Source: Laburnicola sp. R22_1
Taxonomy: Eukaryota; Ascomycota; Dothideomycetes; Pleosporales; Didymosphaeriaceae
NCBI GenBank assembly: GCA_014281115.1
Contig: JACONQ010000001.1
Span: 4,650,001-4,714,000 of the forward strand
Length of the DNA stretch: 64,000 nt
Reading direction: 5' to 3'
How positions within the stretch are numbered: position 1 is the stretch's first letter; every line of letters starts with the position of its first letter. Positions 54,930 through 64,000 of the stretch are shown here, piece after piece. The translations under genes were made by a program, and so were the position numbers. A model generated the notes under the pieces. It saw only the letters and a program-made list of their open reading frames with translations. It was not told where the DNA came from and made no database searches.

Positions 54930-56008
54930 GCCAAAGCGGACGGGCAAAAAAACGCGGGTGGGGGAAGGCGCCGGAATGCGAGCGGGAGCTGAGCGGCAGG
55001 TATGGAGATGGCGTGCACTAGCAGGCATGGCAGGGGGAAGGGCATTTCACAGTGGCAGCAGCAGCACACGAGGTCTTGTGTTTTGGGGAGGACGATTTCA
55101 AAGCCAGTTGGGTTGACCTGTTTGGGTGACGATGACTGGGAGAGAGAGCAAAGGGATGAACATGGACGACCTTGCACACGGGAATTTTTGGCGAGACGTT
55201 CATCGAGGGACTGATGCGCGTTGTACGGCGGGACTTTGGAGGAACCGGTTGCATGCAAGCAAGCAAGGACGACATGAGACGTTCATCGATGGGGAACATA
55301 CACTCCGACACTGGATTAGGCTTGTGCTACCAATGGAGTCGGCCACCCGGCGCGACTCCCACTCCCTTCCTGACAACATTCCCAAGCGCAGAAGGATACC
55401 GGCACGCCGTGCTTCGAGCCGAAAGCCTCCAGCTACCACAAACCCGTCTCGGGTGCTAAGCGCTACCCGACAGTTCGAGTCGAGTCCAGATGGCGCAAGC
55501 GCCGTGTAGCACAGTAGCACGGCGGCAGTATCGCAAAATTGGAGGCACCATAGCGGGTCCCGACGTCAAAGCCGTGGAACGTCAAAAATAATGCATGTCC
55601 GAACTTCGAGGACACGGCAGCATAAGCGCGTCACTTGACGCCCCATTACACCGTCGTGCAGTTCGAGAAGGCATGCCGTGTAGCCGGCGAAAAAGAACAG
55701 GTGGGCAAGCGCTGCACGCAAATGTATTGATTTCATAGTCGACGGCAGCGCAATGGTGCGGGCAGCGTGTTATTGTTATATTGTTATTGTTATCGGTAGT
55801 GACAGAAGACAGACAGACAGACATTCCATAGCACAGCATAGCTATTCGCCCGCGTTCCAACAAACACCCCATGCGACACATCCTCCGAAACCGCCACACG
55901 ATACGCAAAACTCTGGTGTCTGCTTTGAATCAGTTCCACGACGAAGTCTGCGCATATGCATTTCACAAGTACGCACCTAACCGCGTGTTGTAACTTCAAC
56001 GGGGAAGC
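54930..56008. other. Intergenic region
   Basis: No convincing gene. It contains a small (ttattg)-type microsatellite near 55,768-55,795. It would hold the promoter of the rhodopsin-like gene and the 3' end of the repeat-peptide precursor. Confidence 0.5.
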
Positions 56009-56290
56009 CTAAACAACACGAGCAAGACGTCGATCAACATGGTTCGGCCCCTCAAACTCTTCTTCGATGCTGGGGACCGCCCTCCCGTCCACGTGATTGG
56101 GTCCTACGAAGACGTCCGCGATGGACGGCACAGCGCGGCGGTCGATGTGGTGCGGTGGCTCGAAGACATTGTGCCAGTCCGGTAGCTTGCGGTGGTTGAG
56201 GGAAGTCGGTGCGTCGGAGAAGGAGACGGGGATAGCGGTGACTATGGCTATGAGTGCGCCAAGTTGTGCGAAAGTGACGATGTGTCGCAT
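56009..56290 (-). CDS. Secreted repeat peptide precursor with Kex2-like sites (candidate RiPP precursor)
   Basis: 93 residues, single exon. A signal peptide covers about residues 1-19 (hydrophobic FAQLGALIAIVTA). The rest is almost entirely three imperfect tandem units of 17-18 residues following the pattern x-F-[EV]-[PG]-P-[NH]-H-[IV]-D-[RG]-R; the second and third units both open AVPSI. Each unit ends in RR or, once, GR, which suits Kex2 cleavage in the Golgi and release of short peptides. No cysteine is present in the mature part. This architecture is that of Kex2-processed repeat proteins, including precursors of dikaritin RiPPs. The UstYa-like gene at 56970-57998 on the same strand supports a RiPP role. 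The repeat is unlike the published cores known to me, and each unit has one Phe but no Tyr. The released peptide, its modification and its activity are unknown. Confidence 0.72.
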   Translation of the reverse strand: MRHIVTFAQLGALIAIVTAIPVSFSDAPTSLNHRKLPDWHNVFEPPHHIDRRAVPSIADVFVGPNHVDGRAVPSIEEEFEGPNHVDRRLARVV

Positions 56291-56969
56291 TATTGCGGTT
56301 GACCTCCTTGACTTGTTAGCATTCGTGCGAATAGAATATTCGTATAGAGAGGATTACTGTAAATCAGGTCCGTAGATTGAAGTAGTTGATTATCGCAAGC
56401 AGGTGGTTGCGAGTCCCTCAAGTCCTTTGCTACGATATAAACCTCTGGACGCAAGGCCGGGCAATAATATTAGAAAGGAAAGTCTCCACAGAAGCCAAAA
56501 TGAAACAGCTCATCTGAACAATATCGTATGTCTTAGTGCACTCTTGTTGGTACAACGACTACACCACCGTGCTACGTGGGTACCGAAGACGTGGCACACC
56601 GCCTGCTCTGGCGGTGTGGGATATAGAAAACACCGTAATAACACACAACTACACATTCAGAATTGTCAGGCGGAGCCTGCTCCATATCGAATGGAACAAT
56701 ATAGCAGGAAATACCCGTTAGCTATCGGGCTTTCAACCACCGCGTCTCGTAATACCTAATGATCTGTTTTTTTTTTGCGACTAGGAGTTTTTCCAATAAA
56801 AAGAGTACACATAAAAGCAATAACTCCTCCTGCTGTTACGAACACAGAATAGCGTATTCAAGGCGTTGACAAAAAAGGGGGGTAATGCCCAATAGAAAAC
56901 TACCATCTCCCACACTTCAACGTCCCGCATCTTCATCCAACCCCCCAACCCCCTCCCACCTACCCATAA
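56291..56969. other. Intergenic region between precursor and UstYa-like genes
   Basis: 679 bp holding the precursor promoter and one copy of the SINE-like retroposon. No further gene is supported. Confidence 0.55.
56767..56890 (-). mobile_element. Short poly(A)-tailed retroposon (SINE-like), copy 3
   Basis: On the minus strand it runs from about GCATTACCCCCCTTTTTTGT to GTCGC followed by ten A residues. It is similar to 49030-49139 and 3050-3170, including the 5' part present at 3050 but missing at 49 kb. No clear target duplication was found. It sits between the two genes of the candidate RiPP cluster. Confidence 0.6.
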
Positions 56970-57998
56970 TCAACCCCCCTCCTTCCCCCCCTCCCCCTCA
57001 TACCCCACCCCATGCCCATGCAGCCCAAAATAAGCCTCCACCACCCCCCTATACGGCGACCCCTCGGGACAATGCGCAAACAACTCCAACGTATCCTCCC
57101 CCGCCTCGCGATAATCGTCAAACGCATGACACGCATGCTGATCCGCACGCGTCGCCCACGCCGTCAACTTCCCCCAATCGCGACACGTGCGGCGCTGGCC
57201 GTCGCCGACGTGGTGCGGCACCAGCGCGGACATGGGCGTGTCGTCGGCGGTGCAGAGGATGGATTGGCGGAGCGAATCGAGGCAGTGGGAGAGGTGGGAC
57301 GGGGTGAAGGTTTGGGTTTGGTTGGGCGAGGTGAGGGCTTTGCGGAGGAGTTTCTGTTGGGGGAAAGGGGCGGTTAGTGAGGGGATAGGATGAGTAGGGA
57401 GGTTTGTTGAAGGCGGGAGAATAGGATGGCATGGGATGGGATGGCATGGGAGAGGTAGGGAGCGAAGAGGAAACATACCAAGCAGTGCAGATCGTGAAAC
57501 CCTTTGATATAGTAGATGCTCCTCTCGGTATCCCATGGAAAGCGCGTAGAAGGCGCAAGCCCGACTTTCCGCACGAAGTCGTCGTGCAGCGAGATGGCCA
57601 TGGGGTTGGTGTCGATGGCGTCCCAGGCGGCGGTGGTGCGTTCATTGCTGATGTTGGGGTTCCAGTAGGCCGTGTACGAGTGGAAGGGGATCTCGGTGTC
57701 GAAGGTGATGCCGCCTGCATGATTGTTGTTAGAAGAGCTGGCTTGGCCATGGTGGAAGGAGGGAGGAGATTCCCGTACTGTATTTTGTCCGGCCGCGGTC
57801 GAGGGATGAGCTGCGGAGGCGGGAATTGTCTAGCACGAGGAGGACGTTGGAGGAGAGTGATAGTGAGAAGGCGAGGACGCAGAGGAGTTTGGTGGGCCAG
57901 CTTGTTGACGCATAGTGAGGCGCTTCAACGTCTTTTACTTCGTTCACAAAACCCTCCTCGTCCCTGTTCAAAGACAGGTAGCTTTGATTTCTCGCCAT
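56970..57998 (-). CDS. UstYa/DUF3328-family protein (putative RiPP-modifying oxidase), three exons
   Basis: Exons on the minus strand: 57779-57998, 57479-57714 and 56970-57353. Introns are 64 and 125 bp (GTACGG...ATGCAG, GTATGT...CAACAG). The product has 279 residues. N-terminal cytoplasmic stretch, one membrane segment (LLCVLAFSLSLSSNVLLVL, about residues 33-51), then the family domain with both diagnostic HxxHC motifs: GFHDLHCL at the end of exon 2 and LSHCLDSLRQSILC in exon 3, followed by the conserved HHVGDGQRRTCRDWG region. Members of this family install cyclising or hydroxylating oxidations on ribosomal peptides in the ustiloxin, phomopsin, asperipin and victorin pathways. The neighbouring repeat precursor at 56009 fits. 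The glycine-rich last 15 residues are unusual. A start 12 nt upstream (58010) is possible. Confidence 0.88.
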
Positions 57999-58831
57999 GT
58001 TCGACACCATGCACGATGAAAAAGGCAGACGGTACCTACCTACAGGATGCAAAAGACGCTACACCCTCGCGCCCGCCCCAAAACGCCACACCCCGCCACC
58101 CATCCGCATCGAATGCAACCACAGTGCAGCGCTCAGACCACCGATGAATACCAATAGCGCAGACGCACCCGTTATCAGCGCCTCAAGTCATCTCCCCTTC
58201 CCCTCCCAACGCAAGGGCCCACCCGACAACCCGCTCTCCAACCACCCCTCCAACAGACACAGCCGTAACCACCACCACCAGCACACAACCCTCGTACAAC
58301 ATCAACCCCACCCACCCCGTAGTACAACCCAGCCCAACAACCATCGTGCAACCACCCAACCTCCCAACACATCCCCGCCAAGCCCCCTAGTCCCAAAACA
58401 GCAGCTGCCCTTTTAAGCAAGGGGCCCTCATCTCGAGCCAACTGCCTATCTATAGACCACATATGCATTCATTGTCGCGCGTGTGCGACGTGCGCTTTGT
58501 GCGTCGCGGCGGCGCGGTTGACGATTAGAGTTTCGAGCGGTGGCAGAAGGGAGAAGGTGGGATTGGGAGGAACATTGAAAGGCGCTGTTGGCTGGGGGTG
58601 GGGAGGTGCGTTTATTGGAGGTTTTTTTTTTTTTGGGTGGGAAGAGGGAGGGGTTGGGGCACGGTGAGTGAGTGGAGGTGTACTACTACGTGTGATATTG
58701 CACTGTGCTTTCGAGATATCATCGATACCGTCCGAGGGCGGCAGCACAGGAGCGACGAAAAAGGACGACCGAAGCCCTCAACCCTCCCCCAAATCCCCCT
58801 CCCCCTTCCCCCCTCACAGACCCCACCCAAA
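57999..58831. promoter_or_regulatory. Divergent promoter region between the UstYa-like and GNAT genes
   Basis: 833 bp between start codons facing away from each other. CT-rich tracts precede the GNAT ATG (58,770-58,830). There are low-complexity open frames but no supported gene. Confidence 0.45.
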
Positions 58832-59655
58832 ATGACCACCCCCTACACCCTCAAAGAAGCCCACACCGCCCCCGAACTCTCCACTATAGCATCCATAATC
58901 TGGGCCGCAAACCACACCCCCTACGACACCTACGCACAGCTCTTCTTCCCCGTACTCGGCTACACGGCCGCGGACCGCGCCCTCGCGCTCGCCTCGGCCC
59001 AAACGCGCCTCTGGACCGCCCACACGGCGACGCCCTCGAGCCACTGGTTCTACGTCGAAGACAGCACGACGCGCCAGGTCGTCGGCTGCGCGCAGTGGGA
59101 CATGCACACCGAGAACCCGTTTCCCGCGGGCAGCGGCGGCGGCGGCGGCGGGGGGACGTTGCGCGCGCCGTGGTGGCCTGACGGCGAGTATCGCGAGTTC
59201 TGCGAGGAGGTCATGCGCCAGGTGTATTGGCCGCGGGAGAACTGGATGCGCAGGCCGCATATGGGTGCGTAGCTGTGTTTGCGCGACGCCGTCGTCGTAG
59301 TTTTGACTGATTTGTGTTCTTTCTAGCGCTGAATTGGATGGCGGTTTTGCCGGGCTATCGCCGCCGTGGCATCGGTACGCTGCTTATGGATGTCGGCACG
59401 CGGCGGGCGGACGAGTTGGGAATCGAGTGCTGGATGGAGGCCTCGGCGATGGGGAAACCGTTGTATGAGAGGCATGGCTTTCGGTCGTTGTTCAAGATGG
59501 AGTTCGATATGGAGAGGAAAGACGCGAGCGATGTGTGGAGGAAGTGCGTGCATGAATTGACTCCCTCGTCGTTTTTTCCTATGTGGAGGCCCAAGGGCGG
59601 AGTGTGGGAAGTTGGTGTCGCGGTGAAGTTGCCGTGGGAATTGGGAACGGCGTGA
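58832..59655 (+). CDS. GNAT-family N-acetyltransferase, two exons
   Basis: Exon 1 58832-59264, intron 59265-59326 (GTGCGT...TTCTAG, 62 bp), exon 2 59327-59655. 253 residues. GNAT enzymes transfer acetyl from acetyl-CoA to amines. The acetyl-CoA-binding motif A is at the start of exon 2: LNWMAVLPGYRRRGIGTLL, containing the R-x-x-G-x-G/A core; motif B-like LYERHGF follows. A glycine run (seven consecutive Gly) in the middle is unusual. It reads divergently from the UstYa-like gene, so it could belong to that cluster, but GNATs are common and the substrate is unknown. Confidence 0.88.
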
Positions 59656-60373
59656 AAAGATACAAGCAGGCAAGTCTAGACCTCGGGGATGCAAAAACAA
59701 GAATGCTATGTTTGGGAAAATAAGAACGGCGCGTAAAGAGGTAAGTGAAGGCAGAATACAGCAGCAGGACAAACGGCCAAGTACGGCCATCTTTGGTATT
59801 GCCCATCCTGGGATAATACACGGTAATCGGAGTTCTGTACTAGTACTGTAAGAGGAGTAGATGAATACATGAAAAGAGGCAGTGGACAGAGACTTCTTAC
59901 CTTACGGCGTGATGTGGCATCTCCACTTCAGAAAAACGTGTCACAATCGAAAAAAAAAATCGAAAAGAACATGCATCTTCATGTCAGGCTACCTACGTAG
60001 GGTATCAGAGTACGCCAAGACGCCTTGCTTCCTATGCTCCTTGAGCCCGTAACCATGACTCGAGAGTGGTATAGCCGCGTATGTTGTAACTTCATGTAAC
60101 CAGGACGCCTTCAGACCGGTAGTGAAATCATCAACCGGGATGATATGAACCGTGTCGAACATGCAACTCCACATCCTGATATCTCCCAAAGCCTACCATG
60201 AAATTATATCGTTAACTTGAAACAAGTTTAACCAGCAGGGCATACAGCCCCTAGACAAGAGTCTGGAGATGGAATATCCCGGGGTAACGCGGTCCATAAT
60301 GAGTCTCCAGACTTTGCTAATGCCGCAATGTCGCGCTGGTGAAGCTTGAAAGGGAAGGCCATCGATGACTGGA
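59656..60373. other. Intergenic region, convergent
   Basis: 718 bp between the GNAT 3' end (+) and the F-box-like gene 3' end (-). Short open frames only. Confidence 0.5.
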
Positions 60374-61820
60374 TTAGAAAGTCTCGCAACCATTGTCAAA
60401 TATGGCCTTGAACTCCAGACGCTGCTTGCCGGCGCGGCTCTTGGCGCACGGCTTCGCATCAGGGGCAATATAATGCTCCTTGGTCTCAATGACAGCGTTG
60501 AGGTTGATGATGAAGGGCTCCAGTGTCTCAGCCATCAACGACTTGGCTTCCTTGTCGTCCGCGGAATCGTGCCAGTGAATGACGACTCGCTCGAGCTCGG
60601 GGGCCTGCTGCAGGATTCGAAGCACAAAATTAGCGCGGACATTCAAGAGGATGGGAAAGGTCGCCTGAGCGAAGCTGGTCGACTCTGCCCTGATCCAGGT
60701 GCTATCCCAGACGAAAGTGACCTCGGCCTTCTTGATGTTCTCCATGGGCGAGAAGGCGGCGTCTGCCAGTTTCTCCATGGCAAACTCGAAGAAACTAGTG
60801 TGGAGGAAGCTAGCGGTAGCGTCAATCTTCAGTGTAGTGACCTGATAGAACCAGTGCTTCGCCTCGGCGTTCAGTTGCTTCGATATGAGGAACAGGTCGG
60901 TCGGCGGCGGGCATTGAGTGAGTCGCATGAACTTGGGGACATGGTGCCACTTGGCAGCTGGATAGATGACATGACGCAATTGAGGGGCTGGGACGGCCTG
61001 GGCGTGAGCTGCAGCAGTTGTGCCGTCTTCACCGTCCATGTCTTCATCTTCTTGCACAGCTCCCGCGTCGCTGATTTCATCCTGCTCTTGCTCCGAATCA
61101 TGATCCTCGCCCTCCAGCATCTCGGCGTCCACTGCGCTCTCACCGCGCTGAGGCGCAACACTGCCTTTGTTCTTGTCGGCTTTGCTCGAGTTCGCGCTTG
61201 TGTCCGTCTCCAGCTCGGAGTCCTCCTCGTGGGCTACTGGGCCACCAACCACGGGCGCCTGGGTGTTCTGGCTCTGGATTACACCGCTAGTGGCAGAAAC
61301 GTCCTCGTTTACATTGACCATGTCGTCCTCGCTGTCGTCCATATCTAGGAGCAGCCCATCGTCCTCGCTGAAGTCCATGATTAGGTCCGACGCATCGTCC
61401 TCGTCGATTGCGTGACCGTCCTCGTTATCTTCGTCGTCGTGATCCTCGTCCCTAGATGGCACATTAGCCGACAATTATAGCACACTCGGAAGAAATTAAA
61501 GGATGTTGAGCAGATGAAGCGCAGGAGAATACGTACTCAGAGTCCTCTCCGTCACTCTCCTCTTCAGCCTCCTCACCCTCAGACTCAGACTCGGTATCCT
61601 CATCGTACTGGTGATTGTAGCCGGCCACATAGACGACATCCGCATCCGGGGCATCCTCCAGCTGCTTGGCAATGGTCTCTTGGATGTCCTTCTTCTCGAA
61701 CCAGTAGCGCAGCACGTCGCGCGGCTTTACGTCGCGGGCGGCGGCAAACTTGTAGATGTGATGACGGATCTCGAGCGGGATGCCCAGGAAAGAGGCTTCT
61801 CCGTTTGCGGCGGACGACAT
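60374..61820 (-). CDS. F-box-like acidic fungal protein, two exons
   Basis: Exon 1 61537-61820, intron 61452-61536 (GTACGT...ATCTAG, 85 bp), exon 2 60374-61451. 453 residues. The N-terminus has LGIPLEIRHHIYKFA, the signature that opens many fungal F-box-like proteins. A long, strongly acidic, probably disordered region (about residues 75-230; repeated EDE, DDED, SED) follows, then a conserved C-terminal region from about HVIYPAAKWHHVPKFMRL that includes LFLISKQLNAEAKHWFY, typical of the same fungal family. It may act as a substrate adaptor for SCF ubiquitin ligases, but this is inferred from the motif only. Confidence 0.85.
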
Positions 61821-62811
61821 GGCGGATGGTCAGGCTGAGGAAGAGTAAGCAAACGGCCAGCTGCGAGGTGTATCGCTGAGGTACGTACGCAGCGAGGTGA
61901 GGTGGGTTTCGGGTGTGGCTGCGCGACGATGGTGGTGCAGGGTGAAGGGTGCGCACAATGGGGGTCGAAGCAGCAGCGGGTCGTGTGGGCGGGAGAGAGG
62001 GGAGGCCGGAGCGGGCGTGCGATCAAACGTCGTACGGGCTGCTGCTGCTGCTGCTGCCTGGCGGAACGAGCCTTGCGAACGGCGCCGGCTGCGTCCACGG
62101 TGCGGGGTGGTGAAAGAGAGCACAAGCTCGCGCGGGGCACAGTGAAGATTGCGGATCGCGGGATTCCATGGCGCTGGGTGGTTTGGGTGAAGCAGGGCCC
62201 ATGGCTCGGGGTTTATAGTGCGGTGAATGTCGGGAGGGGGGGTGAGTCGGCGAGACGCTCCTGCCGCCACACAGCAGCCTTATCGGCAGGTGGTGAGGCT
62301 CACATGTTGCTCTTGAAAGGACGTCCATCTGATGCAGACGAGCGAGATCTATATGGCGCCCATAATGTTGTCTGCATCCTTGTGGAACTCGGAGCTCCTT
62401 GGGTGGCCCAAGCTCCTGGTTTCACGTGTTAGCGCCGCGCCACGACGCGTCACTTGCTCAGGTCGCGTTTTTGTTGAACAGCTCGCAGTCCCCGTCTATA
62501 CCATATAGATGAAGCATTCAGGTTGTAAGTGTTAACAAGGAGAAACAACACATTGTGCTACCTCTCACTCTGGTCTCTCACCAGCCGGTGATGCTGCCTT
62601 TGGACGATGACCAAGGACGCCAGGTCTGACTCAAAACGATGTACGAGCAGCCGCCTAATGTACGAATAACACTTACACCCACCATATACCAACAGCACCC
62701 GTACAATATCTATCCTCTAGCCCACCCCAAAGCCGCATCACCAAACGCTTCCTTCCATCTCATCCAACCCTCTCTTCTCCCCACAGCCTCCCACCCCCAA
62801 CCACTCCCACC
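61821..62811. promoter_or_regulatory. Divergent promoter region between the F-box-like and Fax-like genes
   Basis: 991 bp between oppositely oriented start codons. It includes a (GCT)6 trinucleotide repeat at about 62038-62056. Several overlapping open frames on both strands are not supported as genes. Confidence 0.45.
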
Positions 62812-63615
62812 ATGGACCCCACACCCACCCCCCAACCCACCCTAACCCTCTACCGCGGCTGGGACACCCCGACCGCCCACGTCTGGTCCCCCTTCGTCAC
62901 CAAAGTCGAATTCCGCCTCCGCTTCTCCAACACGCCCTACACCCCCGCCCACGGCTCCCCGCGCTCCAGCCCGACCGGCAAAATCCCCTACCTAGCCATC
63001 ACTTTCCCCAACGCGCCCACCCAAACCCTCGCCGACTCGACGCTTATTCTAAAAACGCTGACCGAACGCGGCAACATCGCCGATCTGAACGCGCGACTGA
63101 GTCCCGCGGACCAGGGCCGCGATCTCGCCGTGCGCGCGCTGCTGGAGGATAAGCTGTACTTTTACCACACGCGTGAACGGTGGGTCGGGAATTACTATAC
63201 CATGCGGGATCATGTGCTCGGCGCTGTGCCGTATCCAATGCGGGTTTTCGTCGGCGTGCTTGCGTATCGGGCGAATGTGCGGAAGCTGCGTGATCAAGGT
63301 ACGGGGCGGTTCTCTGATGCTGAGATTCGGGGGTTTATCAAGGAGGTGTGGACGGGTGTGAGCGGGATGTTGGAGGAGAGTAGGCGGAAGGCGAGTAGGC
63401 GGAAGGCGAGTAGTGGGAACGAGTGTTTTTGGGTTCTGGGGGGCGATGAGCCATCCGAGGCGGATGCGACGGTGTTTGGGTTCGTGCTTAGCGTGTTGGT
63501 GTGTGAGGCGGGGCCTGAGAGTAGGGAGCTGGTGAGGGGGGAGTTTCCAGTTGTGGTGGAGTATGCGGAGAGGATTCATAGGAGGTGGTTTCCGGATTAT
63601 GAGATGTGGCTGTGA
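62812..63615 (+). CDS. Fax/metaxin-like protein with glutathione S-transferase fold
   Basis: 267 residues, single exon. The N-terminal thioredoxin-like domain (TLTLYRGWDTPTAHVWSPFV, then a KIPYLAI strand and LADSTLILKTL) and the C-terminal all-helical domain (AVRALLEDKLYFYHTRERW, FWVLGGDEPSEADATVFGFV) match the failed-axon-connections/metaxin branch of GST-like proteins (GST_N_4, GST_C_6 style). The SEADATVFGF segment is the most diagnostic. A Lys/Arg/Ser repeat (RRKASRRKASS) lies just before the last motif. Metaxins act in mitochondrial outer-membrane import; for the fungal Fax-like members the role is not established. A CT-rich leader (62,755-62,810) precedes the ATG. Confidence 0.86.
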   Translation: MDPTPTPQPTLTLYRGWDTPTAHVWSPFVTKVEFRLRFSNTPYTPAHGSPRSSPTGKIPYLAITFPNAPTQTLADSTLILKTLTERGNIADLNARLSPADQGRDLAVRALLEDKLYFYHTRERWVGNYYTMRDHVLGAVPYPMRVFVGVLAYRANVRKLRDQGTGRFSDAEIRGFIKEVWTGVSGMLEESRRKASRRKASSGNECFWVLGGDEPSEADATVFGFVLSVLVCEAGPESRELVRGEFPVVVEYAERIHRRWFPDYEMWL

Positions 63616-63897
63616 GTGTTTCCTGTGAGGGGGAGGCCGATTTCAGGAATTTTGACTACGGTCAAGTGGCAATTGTTTGAACACTCTATTGTTGTGTGAA
63701 AGAATGGCTGCAACCTTTCCATCGCCGCCCATAGTGAAAGCCACCCATCGCGCCTTCCTTATCTCACACCCTCCCCCGATCCGCCCCGCTCACCCACAGT
63801 GCCTCTTCTCGCCCTCAAATAGCACCTCACCTCGCACCCGCCCACACGCTCAACCGTCTTCGACACATTGTCCCGCGCCGCCCGCCAAACCAGCACC
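63616..63897. other. Intergenic region
   Basis: 282 bp with a CT-rich stretch (63,765-63,895) leading to the next ATG. Nothing else is seen. Confidence 0.4.
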
Positions 63898-64000
63898 ATG
63901 AAGCCGACGCTCCTCCTCGCTCTCGCCGCCACCGGCACACCCTCCTTCCTCTCGCCGCTCAAAAACGCACTCGACCGGCCAGACAGCGTAGACGCGACCT
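63898..64000 (+). CDS. Start of a probable secreted protein, cut by the window end
   Basis: ATG 63898 follows a CT-rich leader and opens a frame to the end of the window. The first residues (MKPTLLLALAATGTPSF) look like a signal peptide. Too little is visible to name a family. Confidence 0.5.
   Translation, partial: MKPTLLLALAATGTPSFLSPLKNALDRPDSVDAT

Noticed and set aside
58027..58468. Open frames on both strands between the UstYa-like and GNAT genes
   Set aside because: Composition is skewed (CA-rich on one strand), with no start context, domain or splice signals. It was treated as promoter DNA.
60365..61348. 327-codon plus-strand open frame
   Set aside because: Shadow of the acidic F-box-like gene: GA-rich codons on one strand leave the opposite strand open.
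61830..62432. Several overlapping frames around the (GCT)n repeat
   Set aside because: Mutually overlapping, repeat-driven, and located between two divergent genes.

Overview
This window looks like a chromosome segment of a filamentous ascomycete (Pezizomycotina). The host genes have short GT-AG introns of 41 to 140 bp. They include fungal families such as a GH47 mannosidase, a fungal rhodopsin-like membrane protein, a UstYa/DUF3328 protein and a Fax/metaxin-like protein. The repeats show the C-to-T and G-to-A decay expected of repeat-induced point mutation (RIP). Dothideomycetes is my best guess for the class, but that is inference only.

There are two compartments. Positions 1 to about 43,700 are a transposon graveyard with no host gene that I can support. 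It holds two copies of a Ty3/gypsy chromovirus (Gypsy-A, 1-4675 and 16314-36045), a younger minus-strand chromovirus (Gypsy-B, 4705-11826) sitting inside a solo LTR of a third family, a Ty1/copia element (37023-42155), and a solo Gypsy-B LTR (43201-43395). Gypsy-A copy 2 is only about 9 kb of its own sequence. The rest is nested DNA transposons: pogo/Tc5-like elements P1 (16892-19013), P2 (20534-22632), P3 and P4 (28404-30518), a Fot1-like element (outer ends 22973 and 31504), and an hAT element (24378-28049) that keeps a full 934-codon transposase frame. LTR pairs, TIRs and target-site duplications could be read for most of these.

Positions about 43,700 to 64,000 are GC-richer and gene-dense: GH47 alpha-mannosidase (-), a 69-residue membrane protein (+), a small secreted protein (-), a seven-exon amino-acid permease (-), a seven-TM rhodopsin-like protein (-), a repeat-containing secreted peptide precursor (-), a UstYa-like protein (-), a GNAT acetyltransferase (+), an F-box-like acidic protein (-), a Fax/metaxin-like protein (+), and the start of one more secreted protein (+).

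The most interesting biology is at 56,009-57,998. A 93-residue secreted protein carries three imperfect 17-18 residue repeats, each ending in a dibasic or near-dibasic Kex2-like site. It lies 0.7 kb from a UstYa-family protein with both HxxHC motifs. That pairing is the signature of a fungal dikaritin-type RiPP pathway (ustiloxin, phomopsin, victorin and epichloecyclin families), here with a repeat sequence I do not recognise. Other points of interest are a shared twin-site TIR architecture across five pogo-like families, a chimeric junction around P4 that implies recombination between transposons, likely self-primed reverse transcription in both chromoviruses, and a small poly(A)-tailed retroposon family with target duplications and an empty site.
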